Source: Lachnospiraceae bacterium (GTDB taxonomy: Bacteria > Bacillota > Clostridia > Lachnospirales > Lachnospiraceae). From it: a stretch of DNA of 37,567 nucleotides. Location of the stretch: contig JAGANQ010000012.1 in the NCBI GenBank assembly GCA_017624115.1, forward strand, positions 1 to 37,567, given 5' to 3'. The number at the start of each line of letters is the position of its first letter. The first letter of the stretch is position 1. A program made the translations under genes and the position numbers. The notes under the pieces were generated by a model. That model was given only the letters and a program-made list of their open reading frames with translations, ran no database searches and was not told the DNA's origin. Below are positions 7,738 through 15,719 of the stretch, in pieces.

Positions 7738-8760
7738 ATGGCTGTTACGATAAAGCAGATTGCTGAAGAGTGCAATGTCTCCAGAGGGACGGTAGACAGG
7801 GTTTTGAATAACCGGGGCAGAGTGCGTGACGAAATAGCTGCTCTGGTGAGAGAAAAAGCAGAAGAGCTGGGCTACCGCCCCAATATGGCAGGCAAGGCAC
7901 TGGCAGCAAGAAAGAAAAATTATGTAATAGGTATCATTCTGACATCAGAAGGAGTTGAATTTTTTGATGAAGTCTTAAATGGCATACACAAAGGACAGGA
8001 AGAGATTGCCGATTATGGAGTGACACTTCTTGTTCGCAGTATGAAGGGCTATCATGCAGAAAGGCAGCTTGCTTTGATGGAGGAAATGAAGGATAAGGTA
8101 CAGCTCCTTATTCTCAATGGTATCAATGAGGAACGGATTGCACAGAAGATACAGGAATATATGCGGGACGGCATTCCGGTGATTACAATCAATGCAGATG
8201 TGGAAAACAGTGGGCGGCTGTGCTATGTGGGATGCGACTTTAACGCCAGCGGGCGGACTGCAGGCGGCATATTGGGGCTTCTGAGTGGGGGCAGGGCAAC
8301 AATAGGAATTGCAACTGGAACAGTTAAGGTTCTGGGACATAATCAGCGGATTCACGGTTTTTCTTCTTTGTGCAAAGAGCGTTATCCGAGGATGAAGATA
8401 GCAGACATTATAGAAACAAACGATGATGATGAGGCAGGTTATGAACAGACCTGCCTCATGTTAAAACGATATCCGGAAATTTCGGCAATTTATATTGTAG
8501 CGGCAGGAGCGGCAGGGGTGTGCCGCGCCGTGGAGGAATCGGGAAGGGCTGCGTCTATCCTTGTGGTGGCGAGTGACAATACCAATTCCGTGCGCGAATG
8601 GATGAAGAAAGGCATTATAAGAGCAGCTGTCTGTCAGAATCCCTATGGACAGGGATATCGTGCAGTACAGAGAGCGGCGGATTATCTGATTCAGAACATT
8701 ACACCGACAGACTATATAGCGAAAAACGAAATCAGGATATTGGAAAATATTGATGAATGA
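7738..8760 (+). CDS. LacI family transcriptional regulator
   Basis: DNA-binding sugar sensor of 340 residues. The N-terminal helix-turn-helix reads VTIKQIAEECNVSRGTVDRVLNNRGRV (3-29), followed by a hinge helix (AGKALAA) carrying the leucine that LacI proteins insert into the central CpG of their operator. The rest (about 62-335) is a periplasmic-binding-protein-like ligand domain. It lies between the isomerase and xylulokinase genes, 6 bases after the former; no clear ribosome site is seen, so translational coupling is likely. The two CG-centred palindromes at 6208 and 10422 are plausible targets, which would link pentose use with pectate lyase expression (inference). Confidence 0.88.
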   Translation: MAVTIKQIAEECNVSRGTVDRVLNNRGRVRDEIAALVREKAEELGYRPNMAGKALAARKKNYVIGIILTSEGVEFFDEVLNGIHKGQEEIADYGVTLLVRSMKGYHAERQLALMEEMKDKVQLLILNGINEERIAQKIQEYMRDGIPVITINADVENSGRLCYVGCDFNASGRTAGGILGLLSGGRATIGIATGTVKVLGHNQRIHGFSSLCKERYPRMKIADIIETNDDDEAGYEQTCLMLKRYPEISAIYIVAAGAAGVCRAVEESGRAASILVVASDNTNSVREWMKKGIIRAAVCQNPYGQGYRAVQRAADYLIQNITPTDYIAKNEIRILENIDE

Positions 8761-8771
8761 GAGGGAAATCC

Positions 8772-10295
8772 ATGAGATATTTAATAGGTATAGATTTGGG
8801 AACCTCTGCGACGAAGACGGTTCTTTTTGATGAAGCCGGCAATATCATGGCATCTGCTTCACAGGAGTATCCGCTGTACCAGCCGCAGAACGGCTGGGCA
8901 GAGCAGAAGCCGGAGGATTGGGCAAATGCGGCATTATCCACTATTACTAAGGTAGTGAAGGAATCCGGCGTGGCAGCCGAGGATATTAAGGGACTGGGTA
9001 TTTCCGGTCAGATGCACGGACTTGTTATGCTTGATGAGGCGGGTGAGGTAATTCGTCCGTCGATTATCTGGTGTGATCAGAGAACAGCGGCAGAGTGTGA
9101 GGAGATTACGGAAAAGGTGGGCAGGGAGCGTTTAATTGAGATTACAGCAAACCCGGCACTTACCGGCTTTACTGCTTCGAAGATTCTCTGGGTGAGAAAT
9201 CACGAGCCGGAGAATTATAAGCGCTGCCGTCACATTCTTCTGCCAAAGGATTATGTACGTTACATTTTAACCGGAGAATTTGCGACAGAGGTATCTGACG
9301 CTTCCGGTATGCAGCTTTTAGATGTGCCGAATCGCTGCTGGTCAGATGAGGTACTTGAGAAGCTGGAAATCGATAAGAGTATGTTAGCTAAGGTATACGA
9401 GTCTGTTGAAGTGACAGGTACGATTTTGCCGGAGATTGCAGAAAAGACCGGACTTTCCGTTAAGACAGTTGTGGTAGGCGGTGCCGGAGACAATGCGGCA
9501 GCAGCCGTAGGAACCGGAATTGTGAGAGAGGGAAGAGCGTTTACAACCATCGGAACAAGCGGCGTCGTGTTTGCACACAGCAATGATGTGACAATCGACC
9601 CGAAGGGCAGAGTACATACCTTCTGCTGTGCTGTACCGGGTGCATGGCATGTGATGGGTGTTACCCAGGGTGCAGGTCTGTCCCTGAAATGGTTCCGCGA
9701 CAATTTCTGCCAGGACTATATTGAGAAGGCGGAGAAAGAGGGTAAAGACCCTTATGATTATATCAATGCAGATGTAGCTGAAACACCGCTGGGCTGCAAT
9801 AAACTGATATATCTTCCATACCTGATGGGAGAGCGTACACCGCATCTTGACCCTGACTGCCGTGGAGTATTCTTTGGATTGTCTGCGATTCATACCAGAA
9901 AGGATATGCTCCGTGCGGTAATGGAGGGCGTATCCTACTCATTGAAGGACTGCAATGATATTCTCAGGGAGATGGGCATTCAGGTAGAAGAAATGATGGC
10001 GTGCGGAGGCGGCGGGAAGAGCCCGATATGGCGTCAGATGCTTGCTGATATGTACGGCTGTAAGGTTAAGACCGTGACAGCAAAGGAAGGACCGGCACTT
10101 GGAGTGGCGATTCTTGCCGGAGTAGGTGCAGGTATCTATGAGAGTGTAGAAGCTGCCTGCGATAAGGTGCTGCGTATTGATAAGGAATGCGCTCCGATAG
10201 AGGAAAATTCTGTGAAATACGAAGAATATCATAAGATATATAAGAAGCTTTATCCTGCTCTTAAGGAGCAGTATAAGGAGCTTGCGAACCTGTAG
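8772..10295 (+). CDS. xylB: Xylulokinase (FGGY family)
   Basis: Sugar kinase of 507 residues that phosphorylates D-xylulose to D-xylulose 5-phosphate for the pentose phosphate pathway. The N-terminal phosphate loop reads IGIDLGTSATKTVLFD (5-20), the XylB-typical ISGQMHGLV follows at 77-85, TANPALTGFTA and LPKDYVRY match XylB rather than glycerol kinase, and the catalytic aspartate is D240 in GGAGDNAAAAVG. The start is ATG 8772, with GAGGG about 7 bases upstream; an in-frame ATG at 8757 overlaps the LacI gene and lacks a site. It is the third gene of the isomerase operon. Related FGGY kinases can accept other ketoses, so the exact sugar depends on the isomerase. Confidence 0.88.
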   Translation: MRYLIGIDLGTSATKTVLFDEAGNIMASASQEYPLYQPQNGWAEQKPEDWANAALSTITKVVKESGVAAEDIKGLGISGQMHGLVMLDEAGEVIRPSIIWCDQRTAAECEEITEKVGRERLIEITANPALTGFTASKILWVRNHEPENYKRCRHILLPKDYVRYILTGEFATEVSDASGMQLLDVPNRCWSDEVLEKLEIDKSMLAKVYESVEVTGTILPEIAEKTGLSVKTVVVGGAGDNAAAAVGTGIVREGRAFTTIGTSGVVFAHSNDVTIDPKGRVHTFCCAVPGAWHVMGVTQGAGLSLKWFRDNFCQDYIEKAEKEGKDPYDYINADVAETPLGCNKLIYLPYLMGERTPHLDPDCRGVFFGLSAIHTRKDMLRAVMEGVSYSLKDCNDILREMGIQVEEMMACGGGGKSPIWRQMLADMYGCKVKTVTAKEGPALGVAILAGVGAGIYESVEAACDKVLRIDKECAPIEENSVKYEEYHKIYKKLYPALKEQYKELANL

Positions 10296-10482
10296 TTTGT
10301 GATATAAGGAACGTCAGCGTCAGCGGCGAAGCTGCAGATGAGCACGAAGTGCGGGTTCGTCATATGGCGATAAAGGGGCTGTCGTAGGAGAAGGGCGATG
10401 GCTCTCTTTATCAAAAATGTGTGTGCTCGGGCACACAAGAGCATATAAAGAGCGGCAAAATTGCCGGAGAAGGGGAAAGAGA
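10296..10482. other. Intergenic region upstream of the pectate lyase
   Basis: 187 bases without a gene. It contains small hairpins (GCAC-GAA-GTGC near 10340, CGGCAA-AA-TTGCCG near 10453-10466) and the nested palindrome described separately. I found no convincing -35/-10 pair; TATAAA at 10444-10449 lacks a matching -35. The lyase may therefore be read through from xylB or use a promoter I could not recognise. Confidence 0.5.
10404..10452. promoter_or_regulatory. Nested palindrome with candidate LacI-type operator 2
   Basis: The core TGTGTGCTCGGGCACACA (10420-10437) is a perfect palindrome apart from its TCGG centre and contains TGTGCTCGGGCACA (10422-10435), matching operator 1 in both half sites and the central CG. 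Around it, nearly concentric, CTCTTTAT (10404-10411) pairs with ATAAAGAG (10445-10452). No T-run follows. The most likely use is regulation of the pectate lyase gene 31 bases downstream. Confidence 0.6.
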
Positions 10483-13080
10483 ATGAAAAGACGAATATGC
10501 GTGGCAATACTTACTGTATGCCTTATTTTGGGACAGCTTCTGAGCACTGTAAACGTAAGTGCTGCAGAAAAGGTGCCCGCATTTCCGGGCGCAGAGGGCG
10601 GCGGAAAATACGCTTCCGGAGGAAGAGGCGGAGATGTGTATGTGGTGACCAGCTTAGAGGACAGCGGAGAGGGAACTCTGCGCTACGGTATAGAAACCGC
10701 ACCGGAAAACGGGCGCATTATCGTATTTAATGTTGGCGGAACGATTCATCTGAAATCCACCTTGAGCTTTAAGGGAAAGAAAAATATTACTATCGCCGGA
10801 CAGACAGCACCGGGAGATGGTATAACAATAGCAGGCTATGATACAAATATCAGTAATTCAGAGAATATTATCCTGCGTTTCCTGCGCTTCCGCGTAGGAA
10901 CAGAAAATCTGCTTCAGGGAGGAGATTCTCTCGATGCACTCTGGGGAAGAGACAACGATACCTTTATGATAGACCATTGCTCCTTTAGCTGGAGTACGGA
11001 TGAAACATTGTCCACCTACCGGGGGAAGAACGGAACCGTACAGTGGTGTCTGGTATCGGAGAGTCTGACTGTGTCAGGACATTCAAAGGGAAGGCACGGC
11101 TATGGTGGTATCTGGGGCGGTGATAATACGGTGTTCCAGTATAATCTGATGACAAACCATACTTCCAGAAATCCCCGTATTGGCGGCGGTTCCATGACAG
11201 ACCCAACGAAGGAATTAAGCTATGCTACCGTGCAGCTCAGCAATAACGTAATTTATAATTATGGATATTATATATGCTATGGGGGCGGCTTTGCCCATAC
11301 AAACTATATCAATAATTATATTAAGCCGGGGCCGGGAACGAGAGAGAATCTGTCCAATCTGCTGATTACGATTGGAGAATCCAAGAAGGACGGCGGATTC
11401 TACATTGAGGGAAATATTTTAGAAGGCAATGATATGATTACTGCTGATAATAAGCTTGGAATTGATGAGGACGCGGAAGGCTATCTTGCAGAGGAGATAT
11501 ATCAGGCAGAGGCATTTGACGAAATTGGCATGGTGTCTGCAAAAGACTGCTATGAGCTGGTTCTGGCGCGTGCCGGTGCGACTTATCCTGTCAGAGATGC
11601 TGTGGATGCCAGAGTCGTTGCACAGGTTATGAGTGGAACAGGCTCCTACATAAATTCACAGGATGAAGTGGGCGGTTATCCTGCAGTGACTGTCGCGAGA
11701 GATGCAGATTTTGATACAGACCATGACGGACTCCCGGATGAATGGGAGAAATTACACGGTCTGAATCCGCTGGATGCTTCTGACAGTGCGTTGATTGCGA
11801 ATGAAACAGACAGCTCACGGGCGGATTATGGCTATGCCTGGATAGAGCTTTACTGCAATGAACTGGTGGATGCTGTGATGGCAGAGGGGTATCAGGCACC
11901 CAACCCGGCTGTCACGATTGATTTAGAAGACAATACGCTGGCAGCAGAAGGAAAAGAGGTAGTGGTAACGGCCGAGGCAGCTGCAAACAATGGCGGGACA
12001 ATCGCCAAAGTGGAATTTTATAAGGACGCAGAGCTGGTAGCAACGGATGAGGAATTGCCATACAGCCATGCTTATTCGGGACTGGCGGATGGCACCTACC
12101 ATATATCCGTCCGTGCCTACGATAATGATGGAAATGCCACACAGAGCGACACTGCCAGACTGCATGTGAACTCTGCGGCAGGAACCGGCGAATGGAACAG
12201 CATAGATGTGGGAAATCCGGCAGTGAAAGGCACCGCATCGTTCATGGACGGCGTGCTCACAGTTAAGGGTGCAGGCAAGCTGGGAAAGAGCGAGGGCAGT
12301 CAGTCCGGCAGCGTATATAATGATGTAACTACCGACGATTTCCAGTATGTATATCAGGAATTCACCGGAGATGGGGAATTGAAAGCGAAGCTTGATTCCT
12401 ATCTGATAGTGGACAATCACACCTTTAATGGACTGATGATTCGCGAATCATTGGAGAATAATGCAGCCTGCGTTGCAGTGGGACTGACAATGACAAAAAT
12501 ATGGAATGACATGGAAAGTACGTGGGCAGCATTTATGGTGAGCAGAGGACAGACGGGCGGCAAGCTTCCGAAAATTGATTCCTCTGTTGACTCGGCCTCC
12601 TCTGCAGAGAAAGCAGGGATTCCTATTATTCCGAGTCTGAACTTCAAAGAAGGAGATACCTTTAACGGAACATGGCTGAAGCTTATCCGTAAAGGCGATA
12701 CCTTCACCGGTGAAGTGTCAGAGGACGGAGAAAGCTGGCAGACGATAGGCACCCTTGAGATAAAACTGCCGGAAACAGTATATATCGGCTTTGCTGTGGA
12801 AGCAGGAAAGGCAGCAAATAATCTTGATAATTATGCGACTGCAAAATTTTCCGACATCCGTCTGACAGATGCGCAGGGAAATGCAATCGGTGAGGCAGAG
12901 ACACAGCCGGAAGCACAGACAGAAGTGCCTGCACAGACACGGCCAGAAGTACCGGCAGCACCGGTGACGGCAGAGCCCGAAATAAAAACAGAAGAGAGCA
13001 GGACTCTGGGTGTGATATGTGTGATTCTCGCGGGGCTTGGTGCTGCCGGGTATATATATTACAGAAGAAAACGTAAGTAA
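10483..13080 (+). CDS. Surface-anchored multidomain pectate lyase (PL1)
   Basis: Secreted enzyme of 865 residues that cleaves polygalacturonate by beta-elimination. Signal peptide about 1-28 (KRR then a hydrophobic core, ending VSAA). Residues about 31-330 are a PL1 parallel beta-helix: the opening FPGAEGGGKYASGGRGG (34-50), NITIAGQTAPGDGITI, IDHCSFSWSTDE (163-174) and the catalytic-arginine region HTSRNPRIGGG (226-236). A calcium-loop motif DTDHDGLPDEWE follows at 411-422, then a bacterial Ig-like domain (about 475-562), a concanavalin/DUF1349-like beta-sandwich (about 568-815), a Pro/Glu/Thr-rich linker, and a C-terminal membrane helix (844-861) ending in RRKRK. No LPXTG is seen, so it is anchored by the helix itself. 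ATG 10483 follows a GGAGAAGGGG stretch and places the signal peptide correctly. Confidence 0.92.
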   Translation: MKRRICVAILTVCLILGQLLSTVNVSAAEKVPAFPGAEGGGKYASGGRGGDVYVVTSLEDSGEGTLRYGIETAPENGRIIVFNVGGTIHLKSTLSFKGKKNITIAGQTAPGDGITIAGYDTNISNSENIILRFLRFRVGTENLLQGGDSLDALWGRDNDTFMIDHCSFSWSTDETLSTYRGKNGTVQWCLVSESLTVSGHSKGRHGYGGIWGGDNTVFQYNLMTNHTSRNPRIGGGSMTDPTKELSYATVQLSNNVIYNYGYYICYGGGFAHTNYINNYIKPGPGTRENLSNLLITIGESKKDGGFYIEGNILEGNDMITADNKLGIDEDAEGYLAEEIYQAEAFDEIGMVSAKDCYELVLARAGATYPVRDAVDARVVAQVMSGTGSYINSQDEVGGYPAVTVARDADFDTDHDGLPDEWEKLHGLNPLDASDSALIANETDSSRADYGYAWIELYCNELVDAVMAEGYQAPNPAVTIDLEDNTLAAEGKEVVVTAEAAANNGGTIAKVEFYKDAELVATDEELPYSHAYSGLADGTYHISVRAYDNDGNATQSDTARLHVNSAAGTGEWNSIDVGNPAVKGTASFMDGVLTVKGAGKLGKSEGSQSGSVYNDVTTDDFQYVYQEFTGDGELKAKLDSYLIVDNHTFNGLMIRESLENNAACVAVGLTMTKIWNDMESTWAAFMVSRGQTGGKLPKIDSSVDSASSAEKAGIPIIPSLNFKEGDTFNGTWLKLIRKGDTFTGEVSEDGESWQTIGTLEIKLPETVYIGFAVEAGKAANNLDNYATAKFSDIRLTDAQGNAIGEAETQPEAQTEVPAQTRPEVPAAPVTAEPEIKTEESRTLGVICVILAGLGAAGYIYYRRKRK

Positions 13081-13103
13081 GAATGAAAATCAGGAGGATG
13101 AAT

Positions 13104-14648
13104 ATGAGTGAATTAAGGACATATCAGAATCCCGTGCAGAGAGGGTTCTTTCCGGACCCTTCTGTGATACGGGTGGGAGAAGATTATTACATGGTGAATT
13201 CCAGCTTCCAGTATTTCCCGGCAATTCCTATTTCCCATTCCAGGGATATGGTGCACTGGCATATTATCGGACATGCCATCTGTAATCCTGAATGGCTGGA
13301 TTTGACAGATATTAAGGACTCCCATGGCATCTGGGCTCCCGATATTGAATATGTGGATGGAAAATTCTATATCTATGCACCGCTGCGCCTGAATGGAGAT
13401 GGTACGCGGGGCAAGAATGTGCTGCGGAGACAATTGGTTATGGTGAGTGATAAGCCGGAGGGCCCTTACAGCAAGCCGGTATGTCTGGAGGTGGATGCGA
13501 TAGATCCGTCTCTTTTTGTAGATGATGACGGCAGCCGTTATATGGTAGTGGCAAAGGCGGCACAGACAGTACCCTTAAGTGCAGACGGACTGGCAGTGGC
13601 AGGAGCCATGAGGGAAGCGTGGGGCGGCACGGGAGAACGCTGCTCAGAAGGACCGCATATCATGAAGAAGGATGGCTATTATTATGCCATAGTTGCAGAA
13701 GGCGGTACCGGCTATGGACATGGCATCAATGTAGGCAGAAGTAAAGAACTATATGGGGAATATGAGAATTCGCCATATAATCCGGTAATGCGCCAGATGG
13801 ATCCGGAGGCACCGATTCAGCGTGCCGGACATGGGAAGCTGGTGCAGGACAGTAATGGACAGTGGTGGTGCTATTACCTGTGCGGAAGACCAAACGGTGG
13901 AAGATATACCACAGTAGGACGTGAGACTGCACTTGACCCGGTACGTTGGACAGAGGATGGATGGTTTGTCATTAATGAAGGAAAGGGACCAAGCCTGACA
14001 CAGACAGCACCTGATTTGCCGGAATGTGTGTTTGAGAGAAATCTGTTCGATGACTTTGACTCCGCAGCATTAAATCTGGAATGGGAATTTGTGCGAAATC
14101 CAGACAATGGCTCCTGGTCATTGACGGAACGTCCGGGATATTTCAGAATCTGGACAAAGGACGGGCAGCTCAATGAAATCCGTTCCAAAAACACGCTGCT
14201 TCGAAGAGAGCAGGAATTGTCATATACGGCAGAGACAAAGGTAGAATTCTATCCTGACAGGAACGGGGAACAGGCGGGACTTACCTGCTATTACAGTACG
14301 GCAACCTATGCCAGATGTGCTGTGTGCTATGAGGATGGCAGGAAGCTTCAGCTCGTTATCAACCGCAATCATGGAGAAGAACTGATTGCAGAGGTAGAAA
14401 ATATACAGGAGGCTCCGGTATATCTGCGGGTGCAGACAGACAGACTTACAAGAAGCTTTTATTACAGCTATGACGGAGAAGAGTGGAAGCTGATAGGAAC
14501 GTTGGAGAACTGTATCTATCTGTGTGATGAGGGAGTTCCGGATGACCGCAAACGCCATACAGGCACACTGGTAGGAATTTATGCCAATAATGGCGGCTGC
14601 GGAAGCAGAAAGCCGGCAGACTTTGATTTCTTCAGATACGAAGACTAG
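13104..14648 (+). CDS. GH43 family beta-xylosidase / alpha-L-arabinofuranosidase
   Basis: Cytoplasmic glycosidase of 514 residues without a signal peptide. The five-bladed propeller domain (about 5-310) shows the three GH43 catalytic acids: base D18 in FFPDPSV, pKa modulator D134 in AIDPSLF and acid E182 in CSEGPHI. The C-terminal 200 residues form the beta-sandwich typical of xylosidase-type GH43 enzymes. It probably removes xylose or arabinose from short pectin or xylan side-chain fragments after import, which would feed the isomerase and xylulokinase upstream. AGGAGG (13092-13097) sets the start at ATG 13104, not the earlier in-frame ATG at 13083. Its TAG stop shares the bases CTAG with the convergent AraC gene. 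Confidence 0.88.
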   Translation: MSELRTYQNPVQRGFFPDPSVIRVGEDYYMVNSSFQYFPAIPISHSRDMVHWHIIGHAICNPEWLDLTDIKDSHGIWAPDIEYVDGKFYIYAPLRLNGDGTRGKNVLRRQLVMVSDKPEGPYSKPVCLEVDAIDPSLFVDDDGSRYMVVAKAAQTVPLSADGLAVAGAMREAWGGTGERCSEGPHIMKKDGYYYAIVAEGGTGYGHGINVGRSKELYGEYENSPYNPVMRQMDPEAPIQRAGHGKLVQDSNGQWWCYYLCGRPNGGRYTTVGRETALDPVRWTEDGWFVINEGKGPSLTQTAPDLPECVFERNLFDDFDSAALNLEWEFVRNPDNGSWSLTERPGYFRIWTKDGQLNEIRSKNTLLRREQELSYTAETKVEFYPDRNGEQAGLTCYYSTATYARCAVCYEDGRKLQLVINRNHGEELIAEVENIQEAPVYLRVQTDRLTRSFYYSYDGEEWKLIGTLENCIYLCDEGVPDDRKRHTGTLVGIYANNGGCGSRKPADFDFFRYED

Positions 14649-15505
14649 GACAGATGATTTTTCCGATATTTTGTAGGTGAGATATTCACTGTCTGATTAA
14701 ATATTTTTTCAAAATAGGTAATACTTTCAAAACCACAGCTCCCGGCTATATCTGTAATGCTTTGGTCAGAATTGCGAAGCAGCCATTTTGCGCGGTTCAC
14801 GCGCTGGATATTGATATAGTCGGTGAGTTTCATCCCGACAACCTCGTTAAAAATACGGCTCAGATAGCCGCGGCTGACATAAATATTATCAGCAATAGAC
14901 TGGAGGGACAATGGCTCACTGCAATGCTCCTTAATATATAAGGTTGCCTCATGCACCTTCGTATGCTTGGTTGACTGGGCGATAAGGGATGTAGAAACAC
15001 TTGCAGATGTGCTGCTGCATCGGGAAATAAGCAGCAGTATCTCTACAAATTTAAGCTTAATTGCAATCTCATAGTTAGGCTGTCTTGCCGACAGCTCTGT
15101 ATAAATGTCATTAAAAATAGAAAGTAACTGGTTCTGCATGGCGGGCATCAGCTGAATAGCATGATTGCTGAAAAAGGCAGAAAGCGGGGGCAGACCGACA
15201 CCCTGCAAAAACGGGCGGACATAATCCTCGCTGAAAATTAACAGAATACGCTCGTGGCTGGAATCTGGTCTGACATAGGCTGTTCTGTGCACTTCGCCGG
15301 CAGGAACCAGAATTAAGGTTCCCGGTGCGACGTGATAGGTTATGTCATCAATAAAATAATACCGTTCACCCTTTACCAGATAATATAATTCATATTCTTT
15401 ATGCATATGCCATCTTCTCATATCATTTGGCTTGCTTTGTACAATATGAGAGATGCGAAAATTATGCGTTTCTGTGGCATGTACTGTTGTACTTAGCTGA
15501 TTCAT
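14645..15505 (-). CDS. AraC family transcriptional regulator with cupin sensor
   Basis: Regulator of 286 residues. The N-terminal part is an AraC-type cupin with HMHKEYELYYLVKGE and a strand ending in PAGEVHRT, the arm that senses a sugar. The C-terminal 100 residues hold the two helix-turn-helix units (SIADNIYVSRGYLSRIF and ITDIAGSCGFESITYFEKIF). GGAG sits 7 bases before the start at 15505; an ATG further upstream at 15529 is less likely. The gene is divergent from the GH28/transport operon and converges on GH43 with a four-base overlap of the stop codons. It likely activates the pectin transport operon in response to an oligogalacturonide or uronate (inference from position). Confidence 0.88.
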   Translation of the reverse strand: MNQLSTTVHATETHNFRISHIVQSKPNDMRRWHMHKEYELYYLVKGERYYFIDDITYHVAPGTLILVPAGEVHRTAYVRPDSSHERILLIFSEDYVRPFLQGVGLPPLSAFFSNHAIQLMPAMQNQLLSIFNDIYTELSARQPNYEIAIKLKFVEILLLISRCSSTSASVSTSLIAQSTKHTKVHEATLYIKEHCSEPLSLQSIADNIYVSRGYLSRIFNEVVGMKLTDYINIQRVNRAKWLLRNSDQSITDIAGSCGFESITYFEKIFNQTVNISPTKYRKNHLS

Positions 15506-15517
15506 AGAGATTCTCCA

Positions 15518-15555
15518 TAAATATTTCATAAAAATTCTGAGTTGGTAAATATTTC
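15518..15555. repeat. Direct repeat TAAATATTTC, possible AraC-type operator
   Basis: TAAATATTTC occurs at 15518-15527 and 15546-15555, 28 bases apart, between the araC-type start codon and the candidate + strand promoter. AraC proteins bind direct repeats, but the sequence is AT-rich like its surroundings and 28 bases is not a whole number of helix turns, so the assignment is weak. Confidence 0.3.
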
Positions 15556-15585
15556 TTGAAACCCACTTTTTTTACTCGATATATT
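15556..15585 (+). promoter_or_regulatory. Candidate promoter of the pectin transport operon
   Basis: TTGAAA (15556-15561) and TATATT (15580-15585) are 18 bases apart on the + strand. It lies back to back with the regulator's promoter. A copy of TAAATATTTC touches its -35 box, a usual place for an AraC-type activator. The leader to the GH28 start would be about 128 bases. Confidence 0.4.
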
Positions 15586-15593
15586 TGTAGATT

Positions 15594-15622
15594 ATTATAC
15601 TAAAAAACGATATTATTTTCAA
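15594..15622 (-). promoter_or_regulatory. Sigma-A promoter of the araC-type gene
   Basis: Read on the - strand, TTGAAA (15622-15617) and TATAAT (15599-15594) are 17 bases apart. Transcription would start near 15587, giving a leader of about 80 bases. Confidence 0.75.
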
Positions 15623-15719
15623 TAGAGCATAAATTTTTTATTTAAATTCTTATGTTTTTATGATATTGAAAGAAAAGATTTGTGAAGATTCAATAAAGCG
15701 CGATAAGGAAGATTAACTT

